Source of the DNA: Bin125 sp026705025
Lineage (GTDB): Bacteria > Chloroflexota > Dehalococcoidia > Bin125
DNA: 64,000 bases
Reading direction: 5' to 3'
Assembly: GCA_026705025.1 (NCBI GenBank)
Contig: JAPPBN010000026.1
Span: 62,001 to 126,000 of the forward strand
Positions 33,847 through 42,218 of the stretch are shown one piece after another. Within the stretch, counting starts at the first letter, position 1, and every line of letters begins with the position of its first letter. A program made the translations under genes and the position numbers. The notes beneath the pieces are model-generated. The model did no database searches and had not been told where the DNA came from. It was given only the letters and a program-made list of their open reading frames with translations.

Positions 33847-35186
33847 GCGAGCCGCCAACGCCAGCCGTTCTCCGGCAGCAGCCAGTGCTGCCCGAGTTTC
33901 CCTCGTCGCCGGGCCTTTGGCGAACTCCCGGCTATCGATGGCTCTGGATCGCCACCCTCTTGCTCGGCACCGGGTACGGTGTCACCTTGTCCAGTCAAGC
34001 CTCCTTCTGGGACGAAACGGCGTTCGACTCGACGACGATTGCATTTGTTGGTCTGAGTAATGGAATCGGAATCTTGTTTGGGTACCTGCTGGCCGGGCTG
34101 ACCGCGGATCGCCGTCCAAAGCGGTCACTGGTCCGGATTCAGGTGCTGGCAACGGCCGGGTTGTCCGCGCTCACTGCGGTCCTCGCGCTCGCCATCGGGT
34201 TGGCAGGAGACTGGTTCTTCGTATTGGCGGTGTTGTTTGGCGTTGCACACGGCGCGGCGTTCGCTGTGATGCTCGGTTGGACCGCAGAGATACTTCCCCG
34301 ACGGTTGATTGCCAAGGGCGTGATTGTCGTGGCCCTCGCGGGCTACGCGCAGACGCTCTTGACAGTGGTTCCCGGCGTGTCTGTCCGCGGCGAACCGAGC
34401 GCTGTGTTCTGGTTCTTCGCAGTTGCCTGCTTGGCTTACCTGCTGACTGCATTGGCAGTCAGGAAGGTTCCTGCTTTGACTCCAGTCTGTGCCGACACCA
34501 GCACGATCGGGGAGCTTCGGCTCGCATTGAGGTACTTATGGGGCGACGTTCGGCTCAGGTCGCTCTGCGCTTATGCCCTGGGTGCCAGCGCGGCGATGAC
34601 ATTTGCGGAAGCAGCCATTCTGCACCTGTTGTGGGTAGAACATGGCTTTCGCTCCTGGGACTACACGCTTCCGTTCATAGCTCGGGGCGGGGCCTACTTC
34701 GTGTCGACGCTCGCGCTCGTCTTTCTCATTAGCAGCCGCCACCGATGGTTGTTGTTCGTCGTGGCGGCAGTGTTGCTAGGGATCGCTGTCGCGCTGCTTG
34801 CTGCATCATCCGTGGTCGCCACACTGACGATGCTTATGGCCCTCGTGGGCTTGGCGTCTCCGATCGTACTGATCGGTTATCGGGCGCTGGGACTGTCGGT
34901 TACCCGTTCCTTGTTCTTCGGTCGCGTTGCGGCTCTAATGTTGTTCGTGGATAGTCTGCTGGATTTTGCAGCGGGATTTCTCCGGGTACACCTCTTCGAT
35001 CTACTCAACGGACGCATCGCGGTCCTGACGTGCGGATTGTTGCTCACTCTGTTGGCATTTTGGTTTTGGACCCGGTGGCGCCGTTTCCGATTCCTGAGTG
35101 AAGATCCAGATGTTACCGAGACCGATGTGCCGAGGAATCTGTTGTTGAATGCCGTAGCGCCGCAGAAGACTGCCCGGCTGGACTAG
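33843..35186 (+). CDS. MFS transporter, divergent (array copy 5)
   Basis: 447 residues with about 12 membrane helices, but only distantly like copies 1-4. It opens SSPGLWRTPGYRWLWIATLL and has GLTADRRPKRSLVRIQ as motif A. Codon choice appears less GC-biased than in its neighbours. The C-terminus NLLLNAVAPQKTARLD keeps a trace of the array tail (APxxK-like). The GTG start overlaps the stop of the orphan tail; a GGAGG about 13 bases upstream may serve for initiation. Its TAG shares an ACTAGT palindrome with the stop of the convergent monooxygenase gene. Confidence 0.85.
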   Translation: MSEPPTPAVLRQQPVLPEFPSSPGLWRTPGYRWLWIATLLLGTGYGVTLSSQASFWDETAFDSTTIAFVGLSNGIGILFGYLLAGLTADRRPKRSLVRIQVLATAGLSALTAVLALAIGLAGDWFFVLAVLFGVAHGAAFAVMLGWTAEILPRRLIAKGVIVVALAGYAQTLLTVVPGVSVRGEPSAVFWFFAVACLAYLLTALAVRKVPALTPVCADTSTIGELRLALRYLWGDVRLRSLCAYALGASAAMTFAEAAILHLLWVEHGFRSWDYTLPFIARGGAYFVSTLALVFLISSRHRWLLFVVAAVLLGIAVALLAASSVVATLTMLMALVGLASPIVLIGYRALGLSVTRSLFFGRVAALMLFVDSLLDFAAGFLRVHLFDLLNGRIAVLTCGLLLTLLAFWFWTRWRRFRFLSEDPDVTETDVPRNLLLNAVAPQKTARLD

Positions 35187-36157
35187 TCCGCCTGGGCGAG
35201 TTCTCCGAGGAAGGCCCGGGTTCTGGTGATGTGGGATTCGGCGTCGTCGACGAGGACGACGATGGCGGCGAGCATTTCGTCGACTCCGTAGTTGTCGTGC
35301 ATTGAGCGGACGCGGTCTCCGACCTCCGACTCTGAGCCGCTGACAATCAGCGCGTCGGCCATGCGATCGGTGAAGTCCCGGCCGGCGGCTTCGTCGTAGC
35401 CGGCGTCCTGGAGCATCTGCGAGTAGTAGGGCAGGCGTTGGTAGAAGCCGAACTGGCGTCGGGCGGCGGCGTGGATCGCTTCTGTGTCCTCGCTCAGGAT
35501 GATCGGCGTGTGGACGACCATCTGAGGCCGGCCGCGTCCGGCGAGGTCGGCGCCGGCCTGCTGGGCAGGCAGGGCGACATCGCGGATGTAGGGCAGGGGC
35601 GACATCCAGGAGATGCCGCCAGCGGTGATCTCACCGGAGAGCGACCAGGCCTTCTCGCGCAGCGCGGAGATCATCGTCTGCACCTGTGTCGGTCCGCCGG
35701 GCAGCTGGGCGCGGGCGGTGATCAGTTCGCCTTCGTGGTTGACTTCGCCCTCTTCAAGCAGCGCGCGGCAGATGTCGACGTATTCGCGCAGGTGGGAAAG
35801 CGGCTTGTGGAAGGGCATGCCCCAGGTGCCTTCGATGGCGGGTTTGTGGGAGGGGCCGAGGCCGAGGATCATGCGTCCCGGGGCCATCTGGTCGACGCTG
35901 GCTGCGCCCTGGACCATGGAGATCGGGTGGCGCGGGTAGGTGGGCACGATCGAGGTGCCGAAGGTGATTCGATCCGCTCCCGAGAGAGCAGCGCCGACGA
36001 AGACGGCGAACGGGTCCGGGGCGGGGCCGCCGACGGTCAGCCAGGCGGTGTCGAGTCCGTCGCGGTCGGCGGCGACGATGCCGTCGATCAGGGCGGGGGC
36101 GCCCATCATCTGGATGTTCTGGAGCGCGATGTGTACGCCGATGCGCATGTTCTTCAT
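35183..36157 (-). CDS. LLM-class flavin-dependent oxidoreductase (luciferase-like monooxygenase)
   Basis: 324 residues of the bacterial luciferase / F420-or-FMN TIM-barrel family. It opens MRIGVHIALQNIQMMGAPALI and has ADRDGLDTAWLTVGGPAPDP, ADRITFGTSIVPTYPRHPI and PGRMILGLGPSHKPAIEGTW, the core strands of the fold. Such enzymes use reduced flavin or F420 to oxidise or reduce organic substrates; the cofactor cannot be chosen from sequence alone. The ATG at 36157 follows AGGAG with good spacing. A second family member lies at 38883, but the two are not close. Confidence 0.88.
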   Translation of the reverse strand: MKNMRIGVHIALQNIQMMGAPALIDGIVAADRDGLDTAWLTVGGPAPDPFAVFVGAALSGADRITFGTSIVPTYPRHPISMVQGAASVDQMAPGRMILGLGPSHKPAIEGTWGMPFHKPLSHLREYVDICRALLEEGEVNHEGELITARAQLPGGPTQVQTMISALREKAWSLSGEITAGGISWMSPLPYIRDVALPAQQAGADLAGRGRPQMVVHTPIILSEDTEAIHAAARRQFGFYQRLPYYSQMLQDAGYDEAAGRDFTDRMADALIVSGSESEVGDRVRSMHDNYGVDEMLAAIVVLVDDAESHITRTRAFLGELAQAD

Positions 36158-36210
36158 GTTGGGTCTCCTCTAGCTGCGGCTGCTTATGGCAGGGTAGTCG
36201 TAGGCAGAGT

Positions 36211-36285
36211 GCCCCCCTTTGCCTTCGGCATCCCCGCATCAAGTGCGGGGCAGGCTTCCCCTTGCGAAGCGGGGGGAGAGGGGAA
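36211..36285. repeat. Composite palindromic repeat (types B plus GCCCCGCA palindrome)
   Basis: CCTTTGCCTTCGGCATCCCC, then CCCCGCATCAAGTGCGGGG, then CCCCTTGCGAAGCGGGGGGA: the type B core split by the palindrome found at 26508. It fills most of the gap between the monooxygenase start and the MBL-fold gene. Confidence 0.75.
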
Positions 36286-36338
36286 AGTTGCGAGGTATCC
36301 ACTGCCCCTTCGCGAGTGGAGACGGAGTTCGCAGTCGC

Positions 36339-37181
36339 TTACTCGTAGACCGAGCCGGTGGCGAGCTCGATTTGCTTGGCGCCTCGTACTCCATCGACGA
36401 ACTGGGCTCCGGTGGTGTCGTGTCCGGGGAGGAGGAAGGCGTCTCGATCGGCGGCGATGGCGGCGATCTTGTCGATCGAGTGGTTCCAGGCTTCGGTGTC
36501 CATGTCTATGGGTGAGTTCGCGGGCGGTGGTCCGAGCGTGTCGTGGAAGAACATGGCGTCAGATGTGAGGAGGACCCAGCCGGTCTGGTCGAGGCGCGCC
36601 AGAATGCCCATTGTTCCCGGCGTGTGTCCGGGCAGCGAGATGCACCACAGGTCTTTGGCGATTTCCTGGTCGCCGTACATCAGCATCTGCGGGGCTCGAG
36701 AGACGAAGTTCCAGTCGGCGCGGATGAAGAATTCATCGGCGTCGGCGACGTTGGTGACGACGTGGCGCCACTCATCTTCGTGGACGACGATCGTGGCTCC
36801 GGCGTCTTCGAACAGCCTGAGACCGCCGGCATGGTCGGCATGCAGGTGGCCCTGGATGACATGCGAGAAGTCTTCGGGCGCGAGGTTGCGCTGCTGGAGT
36901 ACGGCTTCGAGGCAGACCTCGGGCGTGATGGCGTCGAGGTTGAGCATTTGCAGCCAGTCGGGCAGCCACTCGGAGGCCCAGGTGGGCGCGATGCCGGTCT
37001 CGAAGAGGATCAGGCCGGCGTCGGGGTGATCGATGACGTAGGAGAGGGCGGGACACTGATACATGCCGTCGATGACGTCGCCGTCGAAGCGCTCTGGTTC
37101 GCGTCCGAGGGATGGATTGAACAGGGCCGCTATCGGCATGGGAAACGTGCCGAGCTGGAGTCCGTAGATTTTGATGCCCAT
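36339..37181 (-). CDS. MBL-fold metallo-hydrolase, lactonase-like
   Basis: 280 residues. The zinc motif HxHxDH is intact in QGHLHADHAGGL (near residues 110-120). SLPGHTPGTMGI supplies the next histidine, an aspartate occurs in LLTSDAMFFHD, and the last histidine in LPGHDTTG. The layout (VIDHPDAGLILFETGIAP, then motif) resembles N-acyl-homoserine-lactone lactonases of the AttM/AiiA group, though many hydrolases share it. Cytoplasmic, no signal peptide. The ATG has GGAG upstream. It is transcribed leftward after the MscS gene. Substrate unproven. Confidence 0.87.
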   Translation of the reverse strand: MGIKIYGLQLGTFPMPIAALFNPSLGREPERFDGDVIDGMYQCPALSYVIDHPDAGLILFETGIAPTWASEWLPDWLQMLNLDAITPEVCLEAVLQQRNLAPEDFSHVIQGHLHADHAGGLRLFEDAGATIVVHEDEWRHVVTNVADADEFFIRADWNFVSRAPQMLMYGDQEIAKDLWCISLPGHTPGTMGILARLDQTGWVLLTSDAMFFHDTLGPPPANSPIDMDTEAWNHSIDKIAAIAADRDAFLLPGHDTTGAQFVDGVRGAKQIELATGSVYE

Positions 37182-37213
37182 CGTGGCGCTCCGTTCATCG
37201 TCTGAGCGCCACG

Positions 37214-38422
37214 CTAGCCGTTGTCGTAGCCCCTGGTGATCGGATCGTCGGTGCGCTGTCCGGCCTGGCCGTCGGGGGCGAAGTCGTCGACGGTCTGGGC
37301 CAGATCGCTGCGATCGCGGGGCGCAGGGATCTCCTGTGCGCCCTCGACCTGGCTGGCCAGGTGGAGCGTCTGCGTGGGGAAGGCAAACTCGACCTGCAGT
37401 TCGTTGGCAAGGCGGATGATGTCGAGGTTGAAGACGTGTCGGGTGCGGAGCTCTTCGTTCCAGTCGGAGGCGCCGATGAAGGTGTAGACCATGATGTTGA
37501 GCGCAGAATCGCCGAAGCTGTGGAGTTCGACGATGTAGTAGTCGTGGCGCATGTTCTCGTTGGAGCGGACGATCGCGCGTACGCCCTCGACGAAGGCCTG
37601 GATGCGGTCGGGATCGGTGTGGTAGGCGATGCCCACGGTCGTGTAGTAGCGGCGCCAGGTGCGCTGGCCCATGTTGTTCACGGCAGTGTCGGTCATACGC
37701 GCGTTGGGGACGGTGATCAGCGAGTCGGCGAAGGTGCGGATGCGTGTGGAACGGAAGCCGACCTGTTCGACCGTGCCTTCGATGTCGTCCAGGATCACCC
37801 AGTCACCGACCTGGAAGGGCTTGTCGGCGAGGATCGTGGCGCCGCCAAGGAGGTTCTTGAGCGTGTCCTGCGCGGCGAGAGCGACGGCGAGGCCGCCCAG
37901 GCCGAGACCGGCGATCAGCGAGGTGATGTTGACGTCAAGGTTCTGCAGGATGAAGACCGCTCCGATGGCGCCGACAAAGATTTTTCCAGCAGTACGCGCC
38001 AGGGGGACCAGTTGGTCGTCGAGCTTGGAGTCGGTCTCGGCTGCCATCTCCCGCCAGTAGTCAGCGGCGGCGTCGACCAGCCTGAAGCCGACCAACACTC
38101 CGGCGAAGGTTGAGGCGAAGTTGGCGAAGATTTCGACGACGTTCTCGACATCGGGATCGAAGTCGAGGACTGGAAAGCCGATCGCCAGTGTGATTGCACC
38201 GAGCAACAGGAGCAGCGGACGCTGCATCCGTTTGAGCTCGAACTGCCAGAACTCGTGCCGCTCGGGCGCGGTGCGTCGCCTGATGGCCTGATTGAGCGCG
38301 AAGATGATGCCGAATCGCGCAATGACGATAATCAGCGCCATCACGCCGAGTCCGACGAACTGCCAGATCTCGATGCCGATCACCGACTCGTTGAGCCAGT
38401 TGAAGACGAGGTTGGGAGACAT
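37214..38422 (-). CDS. MscS-family mechanosensitive ion channel
   Basis: 402 residues. Two or three membrane helices in the first 160 residues are followed by the pore helix and beta domain signature LIAGLGLGGLAVALAAQDTL, KNLLGGATILADKPFQVGDW and SLITVPNARM. MscS channels open under membrane tension to release solutes during osmotic downshock. The C-terminal tail past the channel domain (about 60 residues, polar, ending ITRGYDNG) is unstructured. No clear ribosome-binding site precedes the ATG at 38422. Confidence 0.93.
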   Translation of the reverse strand: MSPNLVFNWLNESVIGIEIWQFVGLGVMALIIVIARFGIIFALNQAIRRRTAPERHEFWQFELKRMQRPLLLLLGAITLAIGFPVLDFDPDVENVVEIFANFASTFAGVLVGFRLVDAAADYWREMAAETDSKLDDQLVPLARTAGKIFVGAIGAVFILQNLDVNITSLIAGLGLGGLAVALAAQDTLKNLLGGATILADKPFQVGDWVILDDIEGTVEQVGFRSTRIRTFADSLITVPNARMTDTAVNNMGQRTWRRYYTTVGIAYHTDPDRIQAFVEGVRAIVRSNENMRHDYYIVELHSFGDSALNIMVYTFIGASDWNEELRTRHVFNLDIIRLANELQVEFAFPTQTLHLASQVEGAQEIPAPRDRSDLAQTVDDFAPDGQAGQRTDDPITRGYDNG

Positions 38423-38450
38423 GGCGGGGTCCGGGATGAGTGTCTTGACG

Positions 38451-38488
38451 CCGCCCTCACCCTAGCCCTCTCCCGCAGGGAGAGGGGG
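38451..38488. repeat. Palindromic intergenic repeat (type A)
   Basis: CCCTCACCCTAGCCCTCTCC then GCAGGGAGAGGGGG, matching 25331 and 26447. It lies in the gap between the start of the MscS gene and the end of the CDGSH gene. Confidence 0.8.
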
Positions 38489-38582
38489 CAAGAAGGTCAC
38501 TCGGTGCTCTATTCCCTCCCCAAATGACAGGGAATGCGGACCGGGAGCCGTATGGGAACGCGGGTCAACTATGCAGTTTCGG

Positions 38583-38786
38583 CTAGGCCGTTGAGGGATT
38601 GTGCTCGAAGCCGCAGGCCTTGTGTGAGCCGTCGCAGAATGGCTTCATGTCCGACTGTCCGCAGCGGCAGAGCGCGACCATCGACCCCTTGGGATTGGGG
38701 ATTGTCGAGCCGTCATTCGCCTTGAGGGTGAGTCCCTCGGTCGAGATCAGGATCGGTCCGTTCGCGTTGATCGTGATTTCCGCCAT
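38583..38786 (-). CDS. CDGSH-type iron-sulfur protein
   Basis: 67 residues, a complete small protein: the CDGSH motif CRCGQSDMKPFCDGSH provides Cys40, Cys42, Cys51 and His55, the 2Fe-2S ligands. The N-terminal half (ITINANGPILISTEG) forms the beta part seen in single-domain bacterial CDGSH proteins. The role is electron or cluster transfer; the partner is unknown. The ATG at 38786 has CGGAG upstream; a longer frame extends further upstream but antisense to the next gene. Divergent from the monooxygenase gene at 38883. Confidence 0.9.
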   Translation of the reverse strand: MAEITINANGPILISTEGLTLKANDGSTIPNPKGSMVALCRCGQSDMKPFCDGSHKACGFEHNPSTA

Positions 38787-38882
38787 GCCGTGCTCCGATG
38801 CTCTGGATTGCTGGGAGTCAGGGCTAGCATAGCGACCGAGCCAGATCGCAGCGCCTGAGCAGCAGTAGCCGGAGCAGTGTCC

Positions 38883-39809
38883 ATGCGACTTACCGTTGAG
38901 TTTCCCTCCGTGATCCACCGAGACGGCCCCACCGAGATCGCCCGGCTGGCGAGCGCGATCGAGGAGATCGGCTACGACGAGATCGACATTTTTGATCATG
39001 TGATCAACGGGTATCAGATTGAGGGGCGCGATCCGGCGCCGTATCCGGCGACGATGCCGTTGCTGGAGGCGTTGGTCACGCTGGGCTACATCGCCGCGGT
39101 GACCGAGCGGGTCGGACTGGGGACCGAGGTCCTCGTCTTGCCGCAGCGACAGCCGGTGCTGGCGGCGAAGCAGTTCAGCACGATCGATACGCTGTCGGGC
39201 GGGCGTTTGCGAGTCGGGGTCGGCGTGGGCTGGCAGGAGTCGGAGTATGACGCGCTGGGCATGGACTTCCGCACGCGCGGGCGAGCGATGGATGAGGCGA
39301 TTGCGTTGATGCAGGCCTGCTGGCGCGACGAGACGATTGAGTTTGGCGGGGAGCATTTTCAGGCGGAGTCGATGGCGATGGAGCCGAAGCCGCCGCAGGG
39401 CGGCGGGATCCCACTGTGGATCGGCGGCGGCTCCAAAGCAGCGCTGCGGCGAGCCGGTCGGGTAGGCGACGGCTGGATGGCCTCAGGCATGCTGGGCTCG
39501 CAGGGAGCGGAGGCGATTGCCGAGGTGAAGCGGGAGGCGGAGGAGGCGGGTCGCGATCCGGATGCGCTGGGCTTCCAGTGTCAGCTGGCGACGCCGCCGC
39601 GGGCGGGCGACCCGTCGACGCGGGAGTACTGGGCGCGGATCCCGGACGTGGCCGCGACGGCGGCAGCGGCGCAGGAGGCTGGCTTCGGCTGGGCGGCGGT
39701 GAACGTGACCGGCGTGTTCGTGGCGGGGGCGCGTTCGATCGACGCGATGATCGAGCAACTTGGCCTGCTGCACGACGCGATCCGGGCGGAAACGGGCCGG
39801 GACGAATAA
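38883..39809 (+). CDS. LLM-class flavin-dependent oxidoreductase, probable F420 type
   Basis: 308 residues from the ATG at 38883 (GGAG eight bases upstream; the GTG at 38877 is too close to it). Core motifs: YDEIDIFDHVINGYQ, VGLGTEVLVLPQRQPVLAAK, TLSGGRLRVGVGVGWQESEY and GIPLWIGGGSKAALRRAGRV, the pattern of the F420-dependent Rv-type LLM group. It likely catalyses redox change of an organic substrate. A three-codon-scale gap separates it from the MBL-fold gene downstream, so the two are probably one unit. Confidence 0.9.
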   Translation: MRLTVEFPSVIHRDGPTEIARLASAIEEIGYDEIDIFDHVINGYQIEGRDPAPYPATMPLLEALVTLGYIAAVTERVGLGTEVLVLPQRQPVLAAKQFSTIDTLSGGRLRVGVGVGWQESEYDALGMDFRTRGRAMDEAIALMQACWRDETIEFGGEHFQAESMAMEPKPPQGGGIPLWIGGGSKAALRRAGRVGDGWMASGMLGSQGAEAIAEVKREAEEAGRDPDALGFQCQLATPPRAGDPSTREYWARIPDVAATAAAAQEAGFGWAAVNVTGVFVAGARSIDAMIEQLGLLHDAIRAETGRDE

Positions 39810-39839
39810 GCCGTGGTCGAGTCGGACGATCGAGAGACG

Positions 39840-40859
39840 ATGATCACCGAGCACGGGGTGTTGCCGATCGCGCTGGGGGATAACTGGGCTTATGCGCTGC
39901 CGACATCGGACGGCGTGATCATGATCGACGCGGGGCCGGACTATGACGGGGCGTGGGAGGCTCTGGCGGCGCAGCTCAACGCGGCGGGGCTGGATATCGG
40001 CGATGTGAAGTACGTCGCGATTACGCATGCGCATATCGACCACTGCGGTCTGGCATTCCGCTGGCAAGCTGAGGGCGTGCCGGTCGTCGCTTCGGAGCTC
40101 GAGGCGCAGTCGTTCCTGCACGGTCGCAACATCATTGGTTATCAGACGCAGTACGTGTTCGAGCACATGCGTCTGACGGGAGTGCCGGAGGAGCGGATCG
40201 CAGGGTTCATCGAGTCGCGGGAGCGGATGCGTCGGGCGTTCCGGTCGGGCGACAACACGGGCGGAGGGGTGCGCCGGGAGCGCTGGCCGGGTCTGATCCG
40301 GGGGACGCCGTTCCGGGCGGACGAGCCGCTGGCGGACGGAGCGGAGATCCGGCTGGGCGATCGCCGGGTGGTGCTGGTTTCGGCGCCGGGACACACGCCG
40401 GGAAACTGTGTGTTTTTCGAACCGGACACCGGAGCGCTATTCAGTGGGGACCAGGTGATCCCCGGTCTGAACTCGAATCCGGGCTGGCACTGGGATATCT
40501 CGGTTGAGCCGCCGGAACGGTTCCGCAGCCTGCCGGCGTTCGCTGACTCGCTGGATCGGATTGAGACGCTCGACGTGACGCATCTGTATCCGGGACACCG
40601 CGAGCCGTCGGATCAGGTGGGTGATGAGATTGAGCGGGTGCGGCGGCATCATCGGAAGCGGCAGGGCCAGTTGCGAGAGATACTGGCGGATAGGCCGAAG
40701 TCGCCATACGAGCTGCTGACGACGATGTTCAGCCGGCTACCGGATCGCCGCCTGTGGCAGGCGATGGCCGAGGTGACGGGACACATCGACGCGCTGGTGG
40801 TGCGGGGCGAGGCGGTGGAGGAGGAGGTCGACGGGTTGTTGACGATCCGGTTGGTCTGA
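39840..40859 (+). CDS. MBL-fold metallo-hydrolase, glyoxalase II-like
   Basis: 339 residues from the ATG at 39840 (GAGAG just upstream; the GTG at 39813 lacks one). The zinc motif is THAHIDHCG, SAPGHTPGNCVFFEP gives the next His, LFSGDQVIPG the bridging Asp, and LYPGHREP the last His. The C-terminal third (HHRKRQGQLREILADRPKSP, then EVTGHIDALVVRGE) is the small helical domain found in the MBL-fold proteins with a BLACT/winged-helix end. Substrate unknown. Probably co-transcribed with the monooxygenase upstream. Confidence 0.88.
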   Translation: MITEHGVLPIALGDNWAYALPTSDGVIMIDAGPDYDGAWEALAAQLNAAGLDIGDVKYVAITHAHIDHCGLAFRWQAEGVPVVASELEAQSFLHGRNIIGYQTQYVFEHMRLTGVPEERIAGFIESRERMRRAFRSGDNTGGGVRRERWPGLIRGTPFRADEPLADGAEIRLGDRRVVLVSAPGHTPGNCVFFEPDTGALFSGDQVIPGLNSNPGWHWDISVEPPERFRSLPAFADSLDRIETLDVTHLYPGHREPSDQVGDEIERVRRHHRKRQGQLREILADRPKSPYELLTTMFSRLPDRRLWQAMAEVTGHIDALVVRGEAVEEEVDGLLTIRLV

Positions 40860-40863
40860 GTCG

Positions 40864-42129
40864 TCAGAGGCGGCGGTAGACGCCGGAGGAGCCGGACATG
40901 AGCTCGCCGAGGGTGGCTCGGCGGATGAGGGTGAGGGCCGAGGTGACGGCTCGGGCTTTGATGGCGGCGCGGGTCTGGGCGAATGTGTAGCCGGTGGCGT
41001 AACTCTCGCCGGCGGTTTCGATGCCCAGGCAGACGGTACCGACCGGTTGGCCCCCGTGCGGTTCCGGCCCCGCCACGCCGGTGATGCCGACGCCAATGTC
41101 GGCGTCGAACTGGCGTCGCACGGCGCCGGCCATGGCGGCGGCGGTCTCGTTTGAGACGACGCCGTGCGCGTCGATAGTCGCCGCGTCCACGCCGTACTGG
41201 ATTTTGGCCTCGGCGGTGTAGGTGACGAGTCCGCCCCGGAAGTAACCGCTGGCGCCGGGCACGTCGGTGATCGTGCTGGCGAGGAGTCCGCCGGTGCACG
41301 ATTCCATGACGGCGATTGACATGCCTCGATCCTGGAGCAACGCGGCAACGGCATCCTGGAAGGTGTCTTCGTCGACCCCCCAGATCGCATCGCCGAGCAT
41401 CGAACGGATTCGTTGCTCGACCGGCGCGATTCGATCGCGGGCGACATCCTCATACATGGCCTTGGAGGCGAGCCGCACGTGGACGCCGTCGGCCTTGTGA
41501 TAGACGCCGACGGTCGGATCTTCGGCGAAGCGCAGATCGCCGAGGAGTTCGTCGAGCATCGACTCGCCGAGGCCGGTGGTCTTGAGCGTGCGGGAGATCA
41601 AGACGCCCCCATCGGAGCGGGCTTTGAGGCGTGGTGCGATGTCGTTCTCCCACATGCCGGTCATTTCGGCCGGCGGCCCGGGCATGGCAATGATGATTGC
41701 GCCGTCTTTCTCGACCCACCAGCCGGGCGCGGTGCCGCGTGGATTGGGGATCGATTCCCCCGAGGGGATGATCGTCGCCTGCTTCACGTTTTGCTCAGGC
41801 ATTCGTCCGCCGCGACGCTCAAAGAAGTTGCGGAGATGCGCTTCGAGCTCGGGAACCACGTAGGGCTCCTCGCCGACCGACTCGGCGATTGCATCGCGAG
41901 TGACATCGTCCTCCGTGGGTCCAAGACCGCCGGTCAGGATTACGACATCTGAGCGACCGACGGCAGTCTGAATGAGTTCGACCAGCCGATCCCTGTTGTC
42001 GCCGATCTGGTGCATGAAGAAGAGGTCGATGCCCATCGCGGGTAATCGCTGGGCCATGAAGTTGGCGTTGGTGTCGAGGATTTCGCCCATCAGGATTTCG
42101 GTGCCGATACTGATGATTTCCGCCCGCAT
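40864..42129 (-). CDS. cinA: CinA family nicotinamide-nucleotide amidohydrolase
   Basis: 421 residues with both CinA domains. The N-terminal COG1058 part has EIISIGTEILMGEILDTNA and ILTGGLGPTEDDVTRDAIAE. The C-terminal amidase part has ESCTGGLLASTITDVPGAS and GITGVAGPEPHGGQPVGTVC. CinA deamidates NMN to nicotinate mononucleotide in pyridine nucleotide recycling and its N-terminal part hydrolyses ADP-ribose-type compounds. The ATG at 42129 follows GAGG. It is divergent from the MoxR operon and ends four bases from the MBL-fold gene. Confidence 0.95.
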   Translation of the reverse strand: MRAEIISIGTEILMGEILDTNANFMAQRLPAMGIDLFFMHQIGDNRDRLVELIQTAVGRSDVVILTGGLGPTEDDVTRDAIAESVGEEPYVVPELEAHLRNFFERRGGRMPEQNVKQATIIPSGESIPNPRGTAPGWWVEKDGAIIIAMPGPPAEMTGMWENDIAPRLKARSDGGVLISRTLKTTGLGESMLDELLGDLRFAEDPTVGVYHKADGVHVRLASKAMYEDVARDRIAPVEQRIRSMLGDAIWGVDEDTFQDAVAALLQDRGMSIAVMESCTGGLLASTITDVPGASGYFRGGLVTYTAEAKIQYGVDAATIDAHGVVSNETAAAMAGAVRRQFDADIGVGITGVAGPEPHGGQPVGTVCLGIETAGESYATGYTFAQTRAAIKARAVTSALTLIRRATLGELMSGSSGVYRRL

Positions 42130-42218
42130 ATGGACCTCGTCTCGCTGTTGCCTCGTCGCTCAGATGGTACTCGGCGGACATGAATCGAACCCCGCGGACC
42201 TGCTGGTACGCTTCCCGA

